Shown in pieces: positions 19,197 through 29,109 of a DNA stretch of 64,000 nt (the first letter of the stretch is position 1; each line of letters begins with the position of its first letter). A program made the position numbers and the translations under genes. Location: the NCBI GenBank assembly GCA_964584935.1, contig CAZPBN010000009.1:41309-105308 (forward strand). The letters run 5' to 3'. The notes below the pieces were generated by a model that was not told the DNA's origin, did no database searches, and saw only the letters and a program-made list of their open reading frames with translations. The DNA comes from CAZPBN01 sp964584935. GTDB taxonomy: Bacteria > Acidobacteriota > Aminicenantia > Aminicenantales > Aminicenantaceae.

Positions 19197-19532
19197 ATGA
19201 ACAAACAAATGAAACTGGTCATAATTTTTCTCAATCATATTGAATACCTGGAAGACTTGCTTTCTGCTTTTCTGGAAATAGGACTGTCCGGAGCCACAGT
19301 CATCGATTCTGTGGGAATGGGACACATCATAAGTCATGATATCCCTATTTTTGCAGGCTTGAAAAATTCTTTTCCCGGAAGCAGCCCCACCAATAAAACC
19401 ATTCTCATTGTCACAGAAGACAATAAAATTGATAAAATCTCTGAAGTTTTAGACGATATCACAGGATATTTGAAAGAATCGGGTGTGGCTAAAATGTTTT
19501 CCCTCTCCATTGATGAATCGTTCGGTTTTTAA
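19197..19532 (+). CDS. PII-like signalling protein
   Basis: This 111-residue protein has the ferredoxin-like beta-alpha-beta pattern of the PII superfamily (KLVIIFLNHIEYLEDLLSAF, then a Gly-rich strand and a final TILIVTED strand). It lacks the canonical T-loop uridylylation tyrosine region. It is the last gene of the antiporter operon, 14 bases after the IIA-like gene. PII-like proteins often bind nucleotides and control membrane transporters; ligand and partner here are inferred only from context. Confidence 0.6.
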   Translation: MNKQMKLVIIFLNHIEYLEDLLSAFLEIGLSGATVIDSVGMGHIISHDIPIFAGLKNSFPGSSPTNKTILIVTEDNKIDKISEVLDDITGYLKESGVAKMFSLSIDESFGF

Positions 19533-19700
19533 TCTCAAATCACTGATCAAAAGATTTTTCCAGATTCTCCCACATAATCAATTATCATTCACACACATTC
19601 TATTTGAGAAGAAAAATATTTATTAAATTAAAAGATGATTACATATCAAAACGAAACGAATTCAGTCTAAAACACCCTAAAATATCAGAAAGCGAGGAAG

Positions 19701-21377
19701 TCAATGCGTTCTTTTCAGAACAATCATGGTCATATCATCCATTTGATTCACTCCGGAAGTGAATTCATTGACTTCCTCAAATATTTTTTTCATTAAATCT
19801 TGGACTGGCAATTTACTATTTTGTTTTGCAATATTGATCAACCTTTCTTCTGTAAACTCCTCACCTTTTTTATTTCGGCTTTCTGTAATTCCATCGGTAT
19901 AAAAAAGTAATGTATCACCAGGACTCAAAGTTATTTTTTTCTCCTCGTATTCACTGGAAGGAAACATTCCCAGACATAACCCGGAAATTTCAAAATGATC
20001 AACCGTTCCTTTTTTTTCGATCAATAAGGGAGGATTATGTCCCGCATTAATATATCGCAACTCGTTTTTTTCATTGTCATATTCGCAATAAAAAAATGTA
20101 ATAAAACAATTGGTGGAAGAACTTTTGTGGACAAAATCATTCAATCTCAAGGCCATTTTTTCCAAGCTGCATCCAGAATCAACCTCAGAATGCAAGCAGG
20201 CTCTCAGTGAAGCCATTAAAAGAGAAGCTCCCACTCCTTTCCCAGAAACATCAGCAATAACAATTCCTAAGCGTTTTGAATCAAGTTCTATAAAATCAAA
20301 ATAATCTCCCCCTACTTGATAACAGGGAACATTGGAACCCGTAATATCCATTTTTTCGAATTCCGGATTTTCTTTGGGAAGCAAATCTTTCTGGATCTGA
20401 GCTGCCAGAGCAAGTTCCTTTTCCATTTTTTCATTCTCAATAGCCTTTTCAACCAGTTTCGCATTTTCGATCTTAACAGCAGCCAGATTTGATAAAAGAG
20501 TCAACAGCTTGAGGTCACTATCTGAAAATTGATCAAGCAACGAAATTCTATCTGAATAAATAATCCCAATGATTTCTTTATTATTATACAAAGGAACACA
20601 CATAGCGGAATGGATATTTGACTTTATAATGCTTTCCTTGGCTTTAAAACGTTTATCAGCCTGGGCATCTCTGGTTAAAACCGAAGAACTCCTTTCCACA
20701 ACTGTATTGATAATACTCTGGCTGACTTGAATTTTTTTATTTTTCAACTTTTCATTGTTGATTCGCACCACTTTTGGAATCATCTGGGGAGGATTTCCCT
20801 CTTTGATCATCAGGATTCCCCTGTCCATATACATATTTTCGCAGATAAGATCCATAATATACTCTAACAGCTCATCTAATGGTTTATGAAGGATAAGAGC
20901 TCCACTCACCTCACTGAGTACGGAAAATGACCGGCTGTCTTCTTTGATTTTTTCTAGATTTTCCGGAATGAGGCCAGCTTGCATGGTGGTGTTCATATCT
21001 TGTTTATCAAGAAGCTTGTCCACTTGAACGATTGTATTGATATCTTTATCAATACCTGTTTCATCTTTAAGTTCCACATTGGTTGAAAGTTTCATATCAA
21101 AAATAATTCGAGTCGATCCAATGAGAATCTCATCTCCTTTTTTGAGTTTAACAGGAGAGACTAATTTTTTGCCATTGACAAAGGTTCCATTTTTACTCGA
21201 TTCGTCACAAACAAAATAATTTGAATCTGAAGGATAAATAGAAACGTGGATCCCTGAACAGAACGGATCTTCGATAACGATATCATTTTTCTGAGAACGA
21301 CCGAATGTCAGCTTTTTACCTTTTAAAACGATATTATAGGGATCATCATTTTTTGGATAAATGTATAATTTTGGCAT
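19701..21377 (-). CDS. FHA-GAF-SpoIIE (PP2C) phosphatase, RsbU-like
   Basis: The 558 residues contain three domains: an N-terminal FHA domain (about 1-95, with GRS at 26-28 and SKNGTFVNG at 61-69), a GAF sensor domain (about 155-320) and a PP2C/SpoIIE phosphatase domain (about 345-555). The last has metal-binding GDYFD and ADVSGKG motifs near 353-382. Such proteins dephosphorylate STAS anti-anti-sigma factors. It is the distal gene of a minus-strand run that begins with a STAS gene at 26566-26913 and includes two NTT-like transporters. An FHA domain suggests recruitment by phosphothreonine-bearing partners. Confidence 0.9.
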   Translation of the reverse strand: MPKLYIYPKNDDPYNIVLKGKKLTFGRSQKNDIVIEDPFCSGIHVSIYPSDSNYFVCDESSKNGTFVNGKKLVSPVKLKKGDEILIGSTRIIFDMKLSTNVELKDETGIDKDINTIVQVDKLLDKQDMNTTMQAGLIPENLEKIKEDSRSFSVLSEVSGALILHKPLDELLEYIMDLICENMYMDRGILMIKEGNPPQMIPKVVRINNEKLKNKKIQVSQSIINTVVERSSSVLTRDAQADKRFKAKESIIKSNIHSAMCVPLYNNKEIIGIIYSDRISLLDQFSDSDLKLLTLLSNLAAVKIENAKLVEKAIENEKMEKELALAAQIQKDLLPKENPEFEKMDITGSNVPCYQVGGDYFDFIELDSKRLGIVIADVSGKGVGASLLMASLRACLHSEVDSGCSLEKMALRLNDFVHKSSSTNCFITFFYCEYDNEKNELRYINAGHNPPLLIEKKGTVDHFEISGLCLGMFPSSEYEEKKITLSPGDTLLFYTDGITESRNKKGEEFTEERLINIAKQNSKLPVQDLMKKIFEEVNEFTSGVNQMDDMTMIVLKRTH

Positions 21378-21428
21378 TATTTCTGACTCACAAATTATAT
21401 TGTTTATATAATGATAGCAAGAAACACC

Positions 21429-23909
21429 CTATTTTTCCAAATTTTTCAGCATTTTCTTGCATTTTTTCACTTTATACTCAAAGGGAATTTCTTCAATCAA
21501 AGGAAAAAGACATTCTTTGAGATTTTTTGGTAATATGTTATCAAGTAGCTCGATAGAATAGTCTATATCCTTTTTCTCTCCAGAACTTATATTTTGATAG
21601 GCTTTGATCACTTCCTCTTTAAAATAAATAAGGCTAATCAGCTTAAAAAGCTGCTTGAGCAGCTGAGCCAGTTTAACTTCAAGTTCTTTGGCTAAAAATT
21701 CTTTTTTCTTATCTTTGAGCAAATCATTCATTTCCAGTAGAATGAGATAGCTTTTCTTTATAAACAATATGATTTCTTTATTGATTATTTGTTCATCAAA
21801 TCCTATTGACGAATTATTCTCTCTGATTTTATACAAAGCGTCTATGATTTCTGTCTTAAGGTCATGCTTTTCTTTGTTCAACTCTTTGATTAATAAATCA
21901 GCAGATCTCTGAGTTCCAATCTCAGCCATAATGTCGGGGATTGCTTTCCTTATATCAAGACCTTCTTCTTCATCTCCTAAACTATCCTTTAAGGTTCCCA
22001 CTATTTTTTGCCCATAGGATATTAAAACTTTTGAAGCGATACTTTGGGTATAAGGTTTTCCTAGGTGTTTTATTATCAAAGGAATGAATTCCCGCTTTTT
22101 CAACTTTCCAGCACTTTCTAAGGCATATTGCAAAACTTCAAAAGATTCTTCTTTTAATAAGGCACATAATTTTCTGATAATTTCTGTATCCGCTTCAATC
22201 ATCCCCATGGCTTTGGCTATTTCCATTTTTGATATTTCTCCGTTTTCAGACTGGTCATCTAGAACTTTGTTCATATGGCTTTTTATAAATTGTTTATAAA
22301 TATCCATAGACATGATTTCTTTAATTTGGGCATCCAGATTGTCATCATCCTTTCCTTCTTCTCTTGCCGGAATCAAAACTTCTCCTTCCAATTCAAAAAG
22401 ATCTCTCATCGATTCAGCTTTGATTTCATTTGTTTTATGAGAAATTGCTTTTTTAAGTTCTGGATTCAAATTTTTATTCTTTGCCAGATCGAAAAGATTC
22501 ATAGCATACAGAATTGAGCTTTTTTTCTTGCTTTCCACTGTATCAAAAACCAATTTGGTAACATCCATATCTATTTTTTCTTTAATATATTTATCAGCAT
22601 CAAGCCATTTTATTTTTAAATTCTCCTTCACTATAGACACATACTCTTTTGTTATTAAAAGATTGAGTATTCCCCAGACCAAAATGAAACATATGGTCAC
22701 AATACTGATATAAATCATAGAAAAATTAAATGCGAATATAAACACCAAAAGGATCAGGGCTCCAAAACCCTTTGCAAATTTACTAACAAACATATCTATA
22801 AACATTTTAGCTTTATACTTAATATCCGGTGAAACAGGAATATAAAGAAGTTCCCTCACTGATTGGGTAAGGGAATGAGCCAGACTCTTCTCCCCTCCTT
22901 TGATCAAACAAGCCCAATAAATCATAAGAGCAGCAGGAATGAACAATATGGCTATAGAACACGCCAGTAAAAATAGAGGAGCGATCATCAAAGCAACCCG
23001 TATCCCGTAATTCCTCAGAATGCGGCTGGTCAGCAAAATATGAAGCAAATAGGATATAAAAAGCAATAGAGTAAAAAAAGTCCCTAAAAATGAAGTTCGT
23101 AAATCTGTGTTTTCATAAGTATTTCTAACAATTGTATTGAATTGAAAATCAATCAGAGTTGCCACAATAATTGTCGAAGCCATAATTCCACTTAAAATGA
23201 GCAAATGACGATTTCTCCAAATCAACTGAAAACTCTTGCCATATTCAATTTTCTTCTTTTTTTGTTTTGTATAGGATTGATCCTCTTCATTTGTTCCAAG
23301 ATTTGACTTTTTGCGGATGCTCACAATGATGAATAAACAAAAAATCAATAAAACAGGACAAACCAATAAGAGATTTTCAGTCCCTATTTTTTTTGCCATC
23401 AAAGATGATAATAAAGATCCGCCTATTCCTCCTAAAAGCCCTCCGCTTACCAGAAATCCAATAATTTTTTTTGCCTGATGAGGATTGTAAATATCATTGA
23501 CCAGAATCCAAAACTGGGTGATGGAGGTGGCAGCAAATATATCTGACCAGAACCAGTAAATCAAAGAAATACCCTGAATTTCAGTTCGAAACAACACCCA
23601 GAAAATTAATAAATTGACAATAAAAAAAGTCAAACTTATTGAAATATAAACAGACCTTTTCCTTGAATGCAGTAATTTCAAATTCAAAGTAACAGCGAAT
23701 CCGATCAATAAAGCGGTGAGAAGATAGGCATAGGGTAAGTTTTCAGTCCCAAGACGTTTAAGGAAAAGAGAAATTTTGACCGGTTTGACGATGTATATTG
23801 AAAATGTTAAGAAAAAAAAATAGCAAAATAAAAAAAAAGAGGATAATGTCTCCTCAGGCTTTATCTCGATTAAACGGGATAATATTTTATGAATGATGTT
23901 TGTCGCCAT
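21429..23909 (-). CDS. NTT/Npt-like nucleotide transporter-family protein with HEAT-like C-terminal domain (copy 1)
   Basis: The 826-residue protein has an N-terminal membrane domain of about 11-12 helices (residues 20-420). A long soluble alpha-helical region rich in HEAT-like repeats follows (about 430-826, for example around 590-680). The motif RELLYIP then KYKAKMFIDMF near residues 350-375 is shared with the two paralogues at 24065-26530 and 29166-30596. The membrane part resembles ATP/ADP translocase-family (NTT) and MFS proteins, but substrate is unknown. It sits between a PP2C phosphatase gene (51 bases downstream) and its paralogue upstream. Confidence 0.7.
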   Translation of the reverse strand: MATNIIHKILSRLIEIKPEETLSSFFLFCYFFFLTFSIYIVKPVKISLFLKRLGTENLPYAYLLTALLIGFAVTLNLKLLHSRKRSVYISISLTFFIVNLLIFWVLFRTEIQGISLIYWFWSDIFAATSITQFWILVNDIYNPHQAKKIIGFLVSGGLLGGIGGSLLSSLMAKKIGTENLLLVCPVLLIFCLFIIVSIRKKSNLGTNEEDQSYTKQKKKKIEYGKSFQLIWRNRHLLILSGIMASTIIVATLIDFQFNTIVRNTYENTDLRTSFLGTFFTLLLFISYLLHILLTSRILRNYGIRVALMIAPLFLLACSIAILFIPAALMIYWACLIKGGEKSLAHSLTQSVRELLYIPVSPDIKYKAKMFIDMFVSKFAKGFGALILLVFIFAFNFSMIYISIVTICFILVWGILNLLITKEYVSIVKENLKIKWLDADKYIKEKIDMDVTKLVFDTVESKKKSSILYAMNLFDLAKNKNLNPELKKAISHKTNEIKAESMRDLFELEGEVLIPAREEGKDDDNLDAQIKEIMSMDIYKQFIKSHMNKVLDDQSENGEISKMEIAKAMGMIEADTEIIRKLCALLKEESFEVLQYALESAGKLKKREFIPLIIKHLGKPYTQSIASKVLISYGQKIVGTLKDSLGDEEEGLDIRKAIPDIMAEIGTQRSADLLIKELNKEKHDLKTEIIDALYKIRENNSSIGFDEQIINKEIILFIKKSYLILLEMNDLLKDKKKEFLAKELEVKLAQLLKQLFKLISLIYFKEEVIKAYQNISSGEKKDIDYSIELLDNILPKNLKECLFPLIEEIPFEYKVKKCKKMLKNLEK

Positions 23910-24064
23910 TTTAATTAGATGGAATTATCCATTGTTCAAACTAAAAATCTATAATACAATCATTATTAGATATAAGCTCCCTTTTAACCTCATTATTTTC
24001 CCAATACTGTTTCATGCCTATTGATTTTCACTTTATATTGAATCTCCCTTCTATCATTTCCTCC

Positions 24065-26530
24065 CTAATATGTCTGTAAAATCCCTCTAAATTTTTTGAT
24101 TCTCTCTTCGATTTTCACATCATCAATTAAAGGAAAAATAATATCCTTTATTCTTTTTTTCAATATATTATCCAGTAATTCTAGGGCATAAGCCACAGAA
24201 TTCTTTGTTCCTATCTGTATATTTTGAAACGCCTTGACAATATCAGCATGAGGGTATATCAATTCTAATAATATAAAAATATTTTTTATATAAATATTTA
24301 ATTTATCGTTCAATAACTCACCCATCTTTTCTTGACCTTCCCTGTGAACCAGTGCATATTGTTCTATAAAATATTGGCAATATTTTTTAACCAATTTTAT
24401 TAGTTCAACTGTAATCAAGTTTTCATCAAACCAAATATCCGGATTCTCAGTATAAATTCTTTCCAGAGCATTAATGATATCATACCTTATATTATCATCA
24501 GCCCGCATCAATTCCCATACTAAATAATCAGCCGATTCCTGAACCGGGTCACAGGATAAAACGGAGGCAACCGCTTTTCTCACTTCACTATTCTCTTCGT
24601 AATCTCCTAAATAATCAGCAAGGGTGCCCAGTATGCTTGATCCATATTTTTTAAGAGCGGCAATGGCATCCTCTCTGGTAATGGGACTTTCCAATTTTTT
24701 GACTAACAAAGGGACATATTCCCTTTTTTTTATTCTTCCAGCACTGTCTATCGCATACCTCACAACATCAACCGAATCATCTTCAAGAAGTTCTTCAAGT
24801 TTGGACATTAAAGGAGATTCAGGCTTCATAAATCCTAGAGCTTTTGCTATTTCCATTTTTTTGATTTCTGCTTCCTGAGTATCCTCTTTCAGGATTTTTT
24901 CTATATGAAATGTCATAACTTCCTGGTAAATATCAAGAGACATAACCTCCTTTATCTCATTCCGAAGCTCCTTATCAACCCTCTCCTCTGACTCAGGTAT
25001 CATTAAAGAATTTTCCTCAAAAAGCACATCCAAGGAAGAAACCTTTATTTCATCTGATTTATCCGAGACCAATTGCTTCATTTCAGGTGTGAGCTTGTCC
25101 TGTTCCAACAAATCAAACAAATTCATAGCATAGAGAACAGAACTCTGATCCTTGCTTTCAATGGTGTCAAAAACGAGCTTTGTGTAATCCACATCAATAT
25201 TTTCAGCCACAATCATATCCGCACGCCGCCATTTCATATCCAATCTATTTTTTAATGTATTTGTGTATTCTTTACTGACTTTCATATTGAACACAATCCA
25301 TAAAAATATAAATAGAGATGTGATAAGACTCACAAACTTGATCCCAAAATTAAAAGGCAAGATAAAAACAATCATGAGGATCACAGCTCCGATTGTCTTG
25401 GCAAACCGGTTGAGAAACATATCAATAAATACTTTAGCCTTGTATTTGAGTTCATAAGGGATAGGAATATATAACAGTTCCCGTGCGGATTGATTCAAGG
25501 AATAAGATAGGCTTTTATCTATTCCCTTGATAGCAATAGCAAAATAGATAATAGGCCATAAAGCGATGCCTAAAGAGCACAACAATAAACTGAATGGATA
25601 GAGCAATAAAGTTGTCCGGAGACCAAAACGTTTTATCAAACTACTGGTTAACAGCAATTGAATAATAAATGAAAAAATCAACAATCCCGCATTGAATTTT
25701 CCAAAAAAAGCGGTCAAATTGTCTTTGATGGAGGGCCAGTTTTCTATGACATTTTTCGACTGCCAGTCAATAAATGTCGACACTATTCCTGTAATAATTA
25801 TGAGAATGGCAATGAGTTTCACATAGTTCTCTTTTCTGACAGCATTAAAGCAATCTCGAAATCCGACCTTGCCTTTTATACTTGCTTTCTCTGTTTTTTT
25901 TGTGCCTTCAAAACTGGCATTCTTTGCCTTCCATAAAAATATGAAATTAACAATAATGATGCAGACAACAAAAAAACCGGAAGCAATATAAAGCAAATTA
26001 TAAGACTCATTGGATTTGGCAAGAACACCTGTCAGCACTCCCCCCACAATTCCACCGAGTATTCCCCCGCTTCCAAAGAATCCTATAAGCCTCTTGGCTT
26101 CTCTTGGATTGAACACATCATTGACTGTGATCCAGAACTGGGTGACAAGCACAACCACTAATAAATTTGCCCACACCCAGTATGCTAGAGGCAACCACTT
26201 CCACCCCATTGGGAAGAAAATTGTGAACAGTAAACAGGAGATTATAAAAATAATCAGACTGCCTATGATCAACAATTGCCTGGATATTTTAATTTGAAGC
26301 TTTGAGTGAAAAGCGACAACAAATCCCGCTAAGATAGCTGTGGCATAGGCGATGGGAAGATTTTCTGAACCGAGTTCGTTTAAATAACTTGCGTCCCGAA
26401 GGGACTTTATTATAGTGAAAGGCGTGGTTATGCAAAAAAAGTAGAAAAAAAGGAGTCCCGCTATAAGTTCTTCACCGGGTTTTATTTTTACAATATTAGA
26501 AAAAACCTTTTGAAAACGCCTTTTTGCCAT
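24065..26530 (-). CDS. NTT/Npt-like transporter-family protein with HEAT-like C-terminal domain (copy 2)
   Basis: This 821-residue paralogue of the downstream gene has the same order: an IKPGEE segment near the N-terminus, about 11-12 membrane helices, RELLYIP and KYKAKVFIDMF signature, then a roughly 400-residue HEAT-like cytosolic domain. The pair arose by duplication and diverged strongly. It begins 35 bases after the STAS gene, so transcription and possibly function are linked to partner-switching signalling. Whether it transports nucleotides is not established by the sequence. Confidence 0.7.
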   Translation of the reverse strand: MAKRRFQKVFSNIVKIKPGEELIAGLLFFYFFCITTPFTIIKSLRDASYLNELGSENLPIAYATAILAGFVVAFHSKLQIKISRQLLIIGSLIIFIISCLLFTIFFPMGWKWLPLAYWVWANLLVVVLVTQFWITVNDVFNPREAKRLIGFFGSGGILGGIVGGVLTGVLAKSNESYNLLYIASGFFVVCIIIVNFIFLWKAKNASFEGTKKTEKASIKGKVGFRDCFNAVRKENYVKLIAILIIITGIVSTFIDWQSKNVIENWPSIKDNLTAFFGKFNAGLLIFSFIIQLLLTSSLIKRFGLRTTLLLYPFSLLLCSLGIALWPIIYFAIAIKGIDKSLSYSLNQSARELLYIPIPYELKYKAKVFIDMFLNRFAKTIGAVILMIVFILPFNFGIKFVSLITSLFIFLWIVFNMKVSKEYTNTLKNRLDMKWRRADMIVAENIDVDYTKLVFDTIESKDQSSVLYAMNLFDLLEQDKLTPEMKQLVSDKSDEIKVSSLDVLFEENSLMIPESEERVDKELRNEIKEVMSLDIYQEVMTFHIEKILKEDTQEAEIKKMEIAKALGFMKPESPLMSKLEELLEDDSVDVVRYAIDSAGRIKKREYVPLLVKKLESPITREDAIAALKKYGSSILGTLADYLGDYEENSEVRKAVASVLSCDPVQESADYLVWELMRADDNIRYDIINALERIYTENPDIWFDENLITVELIKLVKKYCQYFIEQYALVHREGQEKMGELLNDKLNIYIKNIFILLELIYPHADIVKAFQNIQIGTKNSVAYALELLDNILKKRIKDIIFPLIDDVKIEERIKKFRGILQTY

Positions 26531-26565
26531 AGCCAGGACATTCTATTTCGAGGGACAATATCAAA

Positions 26566-26913
26566 TTAATCTTGCATGAAACTTTTAAAAGCTGATTCTT
26601 CATCATTATAGATGTCAAGTACTTTGGTGAGCATAGTCACTTGAAAAACAAGAAAAAGCTTTTTTGATATTTTTGCCAGCTTGAGTTTTCCTCCTAAATT
26701 TTGAGTCGATATATAGCTAGCGAGAACCTCCCCCACTCCAAAACTGTCAATGAATTCAACGTTTTCAAAGTTTAATAAAATATTTTTTTTACCTGATTCC
26801 AAATTCTTTTTCACAAGTTGATGAAGGGTTACATTGGACATGTCAGCCCTTCGAATTTCCCCATCAATGTCTAATATGACAATATCTTCTTTCTCTCTTG
26901 TTTTTATTTCCAT
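26566..26913 (-). CDS. STAS-domain anti-sigma factor antagonist (SpoIIAA/RsbV-like)
   Basis: This 115-residue single STAS domain has the phosphorylation-site serine at S57 in the FIDSFGVGE segment. In partner switching, an RsbW-like kinase phosphorylates this serine and a PP2C phosphatase removes the phosphate. Both kinds of enzyme are encoded nearby (32708-33121 and 19701-21377). It leads a likely operon with the two NTT-like genes and the phosphatase. An AGAAGGAT ribosome site precedes the ATG, and a TATAAT box (26933-26938, minus strand) lies about 20 bases upstream. Confidence 0.88.
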   Translation of the reverse strand: MEIKTREKEDIVILDIDGEIRRADMSNVTLHQLVKKNLESGKKNILLNFENVEFIDSFGVGEVLASYISTQNLGGKLKLAKISKKLFLVFQVTMLTKVLDIYNDEESAFKSFMQD

Positions 26914-27057
26914 TTTATCCTTCTTTCTATCAATTATATCCTTTTTTGACCCAATATTTCATACTTAGCTTTTATCAAAAGAATAATCCAAAGTCAATAT
27001 ATTTGGGTGGTGAAAAACTTCTCAAATTTTTTAAGAAGCTTTTAGGTATATAGATAT

Positions 27058-27086
27058 TTCTTTTCACTATTTGAATCTGATATAAT
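27058..27086 (+). promoter_or_regulatory. Possible promoter of the exported phosphatase gene
   Basis: A perfect TATAAT (27081-27086) lies 31 bases before the ATG at 27118, with a weak -35 (TTCTTT, 27058-27063) at 17-base spacing. It is in the 204-base divergent region shared with the STAS operon. Confidence 0.35.
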
Positions 27087-27117
27087 GATAGGCAAGCTAA
27101 TTATATGAAGAATTAAA

Positions 27118-28173
27118 ATGATTAAAAAGACATACTTCTTAGTACCTATCCTGCTTTTCTTTCTTTTTTCTATTCCCATTTCGGCAGAAAGCGATATCCC
27201 CTGCGAATGGACAGGTATAAAAAAAATCGTTGCGGTTGGAGATATTCATGGAGATTTTGATAATTTTGTAATCATTCTAAAAAATATTGGACTGCTCAAT
27301 GAAAAACTTCAATGGACTGGAAATCAAACCCATCTGGTCCAGACCGGAGATATTATGGATAGAGGTCCAGACGCAAAAAAAGCATTTGATCTTATAAAAA
27401 GGCTTGAAAAAGAAGCCAAACAAGCAGGCGGAATGGTGCACATGCTCATTGGGAATCATGAGGAAATGAATATCACCGGTCTTGCTTTGAGACAAATCGA
27501 CTATATCACCCCTGAACAATTTGTTTCATTTCTTCCTCCTAAATACAAGGAAAATCAAGAAAAAAAATTCCTGAAAGAATTGAACTATCGTTCAAACAAT
27601 TCCAAAAAATCCGATCCTGCTTTACACAAATTATTATTAAAACAATGGAAAAAAGTCTTAAGGCAAGATCGAAAGGCCCAATCTCTTTACCTGGATACAT
27701 TCTATAAAAATTATGGACAATGGATCATCAATAAAAACACGGTTATTAAAATCAATGATATTATCTTTGTCCACGGGGGGATAAGCAGTGAATTTTCAAA
27801 ATGGAAACTTCAAGATATCAACCAGCGAACGCGCAAAGAACTCCTTGAACTCAGAAAAGCCGTGGAGCAATCCACGTCACCCTCTATTGAATTGAAAATT
27901 GTTTATCAAGATAAAGGCCCTATCTGGTACCGTGGTTTGGCACTGAATGATGAAAACGAGTTTGAGGACGATGTCGAAAACATATTAGACAACCTTAACG
28001 CCAAATATATAGTCATTGCTCACACCGTACAAAAATCAAACATAAATCATAAATTCAACAAAAAAGTATGGATTATTGATACAGGAATATCTGATTATTA
28101 CGGAGGGCCTCTTGAAGCTCTCATGATTGAAAATGGGCAATTCACCACATGGGGGGAAAACAATGAAAATTAA
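27118..28173 (+). CDS. Exported calcineurin-like phosphatase (Shewanella-like phosphatase type)
   Basis: The 351-residue protein starts with a signal peptide (residues 1-23). It then shows the PPP metallophosphatase motifs GDIHGD (41-46), GDIMDRG (77-83) and GNHE (112-115), plus C-terminal FVHGG and IAHT histidines. This motif set matches the bacterial Shelph group of protein phosphatases. It should act in the periplasm or at the cell surface. It overlaps by 11 bases a gene for a kinase-fold protein that appears to have lost its catalytic motif, so the two are probably co-expressed and functionally linked. Confidence 0.82.
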   Translation: MIKKTYFLVPILLFFLFSIPISAESDIPCEWTGIKKIVAVGDIHGDFDNFVIILKNIGLLNEKLQWTGNQTHLVQTGDIMDRGPDAKKAFDLIKRLEKEAKQAGGMVHMLIGNHEEMNITGLALRQIDYITPEQFVSFLPPKYKENQEKKFLKELNYRSNNSKKSDPALHKLLLKQWKKVLRQDRKAQSLYLDTFYKNYGQWIINKNTVIKINDIIFVHGGISSEFSKWKLQDINQRTRKELLELRKAVEQSTSPSIELKIVYQDKGPIWYRGLALNDENEFEDDVENILDNLNAKYIVIAHTVQKSNINHKFNKKVWIIDTGISDYYGGPLEALMIENGQFTTWGENNEN

Positions 28174-28951
28174 AATATCAATAACCAGTGCATTCTGCCT
28201 ATTTCTTTGGGCTATAATTTATGGTCATTGTTTCACTTCTGTTTTGATAAGAGAGAATCCAAAAAACAAAATGGAACAATATTTAAAAACAGCAAACATC
28301 ATTTCGGTCGAAAAAGCAGATATTGGGAGAACAGAACCCTGGATTATTCATATGGACAATGGAACATTAAAGAGAAGAGCGATATTCAAGCATTTGAATT
28401 CACCGAGACCGACAATCATACCTGATAGTTACATGTATGAAATTGCTGCCTATAAATTGAATAAGCTTCTGGACATAAAAATGGTTCCTCCCCTTGTAGA
28501 AAGGCCAATCAGAGGTGTTCATGGATCCCTTCAACTCATGCTGGAAAATGTCATCAGTTTGGAAGTAATGAAAAGAAAAAAAATAAAACCTCCTGTCCCG
28601 GATCAATTTTCTAAAAATATGGAATCCATTGAACTATTTGAACATTTAACCTATTCCAAGCGGGAAGACGAAGATATATTGATTAATAAAGACACCTGGA
28701 AAATTTGGAGAGTCGATTTCAGCGAATCCTTTGCTCCGGAAACACGATTATTTCCAGAGTTTAACCTCAAGCACTGTCCTAAAACGCTTTATAACAATCT
28801 TAAAACATTGAATAGAAAAAAGATTCAAGCAGAATTGAATCCCTATCTGAACAAGCAAGAAATCGACGCCCTTCTTAAAAGAAAAGATCTGATTTTAGAA
28901 TACATTGAAACACTGATTGAAAAGCAAGGAAAAAGCGCACTTTTGTTTTAA
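28163..28951 (+). CDS. Exported PI3/4-kinase-like fold protein, predicted pseudokinase
   Basis: The ATG at 28163 is chosen because a GGGGGGAA site precedes it and the product then begins with a signal peptide (about residues 1-23). The 262-residue protein is a paralogue of the one at 31884-32711: both share the TEPW segment, a Lys in the AxxK strand (K76), EIAAYKL (93-99), a VDFSESF/IDHSRSF segment and a similar C-terminal helix ending near EKQG. The loop that in the paralogue reads NEDRHMGN is replaced by SKREDEDI (165-172), removing the catalytic Asp-Arg-His and metal Asn. It is therefore predicted to be inactive or altered. Confidence 0.6.
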   Translation: MKIKISITSAFCLFLWAIIYGHCFTSVLIRENPKNKMEQYLKTANIISVEKADIGRTEPWIIHMDNGTLKRRAIFKHLNSPRPTIIPDSYMYEIAAYKLNKLLDIKMVPPLVERPIRGVHGSLQLMLENVISLEVMKRKKIKPPVPDQFSKNMESIELFEHLTYSKREDEDILINKDTWKIWRVDFSESFAPETRLFPEFNLKHCPKTLYNNLKTLNRKKIQAELNPYLNKQEIDALLKRKDLILEYIETLIEKQGKSALLF

Positions 28952-29080
28952 GATAAATTGAATTCATAGTAGTACCATTTTTTGTGCACATCAATATAAC
29001 CTTAATATTATCAATTTCTTAAAAGAAGAAATCACACCTTTTTCAACATCTTTTTTCACAAAATTGTGGAAATAAGTTAA

Positions 29081-29109
29081 TTGACAATCCGATTTATTTC
29101 GAATATATT
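29081..29109 (+). promoter_or_regulatory. Strong sigma70-like promoter upstream of the third NTT-like gene
   Basis: A perfect TTGACA (29081-29086), a 17-base spacer and TATATT (29104-29109) form a near-consensus promoter. Transcription would start near 29116. The leader then carries an AAGGAG site and a seven-codon frame (GTG 29142 to TGA 29165) ending immediately before the ATG at 29166. Confidence 0.6.
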
